A stretch of 64,000 nt of DNA, taken from Stratiolaelaps scimitus. Taxonomy: Eukaryota > Arthropoda > Arachnida > Mesostigmata > Laelapidae. Every line of letters begins with the position of its first letter. Positions within the stretch are counted from its first letter, which is position 1. Below, piece by piece: positions 63,481 to 64,000 of the stretch. Made by a program: the position numbers and the translations under genes. The DNA lies in contig JABWDB010000009.1 of NCBI GenBank assembly GCA_019614645.1, positions 3,887,501-3,951,500 on the forward strand, in the 5' to 3' direction. The notes under the pieces are model-generated. The model saw only the letters and a list, made by a program, of their open reading frames with translations, was not told the origin of the DNA and ran no database searches.

Positions 63481-63605
63481 CTGTCTTCGAACACTTTAAT
63501 TTCTTCGGCTGGCGTTTGGTTCGCAGAGGGGACGCGTTCGATGACAAAATTACGATGTCCATCGAAGCTGATGTCCGGTAGCGTGTGGCAAACTTGAACG
63601 TGCAT
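63481..63605 (-). CDS. Possible exon of a neighbouring minus-strand gene (unidentified)
   Basis: On the minus strand an ATG at 63605 opens 41 codons ending at GAAGACAG/GTACGT, a near-consensus donor. The peptide MHVQVCHTLPDISFDGHRNF, then VIERVPSANQTPAEEIKVFE has a natural protein composition. A TGA lies three codons before the ATG, so this is either an initiator exon or begins at a nearby AG. The order 'LPDISFD...FVIERV' faintly recalls the start of the Janus/PHPT phosphohistidine phosphatase family. No continuation carrying that family's catalytic His or its C.C..GGG segment was found at lower coordinates. Treat the identity as unknown. Confidence 0.25.
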
Positions 63606-63717
63606 CGACTCCGGTCAGTGCCAATTTTGTGAGTCAATTACGCTGAACTACAAAATGAGAACGAAACGAAAAGCATCCACGCCACCGAATCGCAGTTGAA
63701 CGTACTCGCAACAATAA

Positions 63718-63834
63718 CAACAAGTTTACGACTTAAAAAAATTATCATCAGAATCATTGGGAACGATCGAACCACTTTGGCAAATTACTGGTGATTCTTT
63801 GAATGGAGATTTAGATCGGCATCAATCGACCAAG
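63718..63834 (+). CDS. Possible plus-strand exon (weak)
   Basis: A frame open from after a TAA at 63715 reads QQVYDLKKLSSESLGTIEPL, then WQITGDSLNGDLDRHQSTK, and stops at AAG/GTAAGA (63835), a strong donor. There is no recognised domain. It lies about 115 bases from the candidate minus-strand exon, so the two could be divergent first exons. Chance is also possible. Confidence 0.15.
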
Positions 63835-64000
63835 GTAAGATTTCTTTTGAGATTCGCTGATTGCATGCGACGTTTGCAATCATGCCGATCTAGGATAACT
63901 GTCAAATATGGCCTCGAAAATGTACAAAAGACCACATATATATATATATATATATGCTATTGAAAAGGATAATCGATTCATATGATCGTGATAGTCGCCT

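Overview
This is eukaryotic, animal genomic DNA. It shows GT/AG-bounded coding exons separated by introns of 0.6 to 27 kb, many simple-sequence tracts (above all (TA)n) and a truncated non-LTR retrotransposon. There is no prokaryotic gene organisation. The one clear protein-coding gene encodes an arthropod-type (cuticlin-like) zona pellucida (ZP) domain membrane protein. An arthropod is likely. A chelicerate, possibly a parasitiform mite, is my guess from the large introns and repeat style, but nothing in the window proves it.

Main gene (plus strand, 9199-59124). Eight exons splice in frame: 9199-9456, 36819-36934, 45053-45162, 50336-50571, 56554-56674, 57367-57512, 58268-58476 and 59055-59124. 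They give 1266 nt, or 421 residues plus a stop. In order they encode the ZP-N half (Cys 17, 55, 81, 116), the ZP-C half (Cys 171, 189, 227, 232, 238, 243), a Ser/Gly-rich linker, one transmembrane helix (about 295-317) and a tyrosine-rich cytoplasmic tail. The initiator methionine and signal peptide are not in these exons. They lie either upstream of the window or in a small candidate exon at 7548-7622.

Layout. 1-9198 is upstream sequence or the first intron, without a convincing gene. 9457-36818 is a 27 kb intron with GC-richer, trinucleotide-rich islands, one good TATA/Inr core-promoter candidate (26190-26220) and a 22-bp-arm hairpin (23912-23959). 36935-45052 is an 8 kb intron with the minus-strand 3' end of an apparent LINE. 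45163-50335 carries a 5'-truncated LINE reverse-transcriptase fragment in sense orientation. 50572-56553 includes a GC-rich, CAG/CAA-rich island with a 136-codon ORF. The last three introns are short. After the stop codon come about 4.9 kb of 3' UTR or intergenic sequence with AATAAA signals, and possible terminal exons of neighbouring genes near 63.5-63.8 kb.

I found no CRISPR array, confident tRNA or rRNA, operon, or new multi-gene system. The items most worth follow-up are the ZP gene model and its missing 5' end, the internal promoter candidate, the long hairpins, the LINE pieces, and the possible exons at the right edge.
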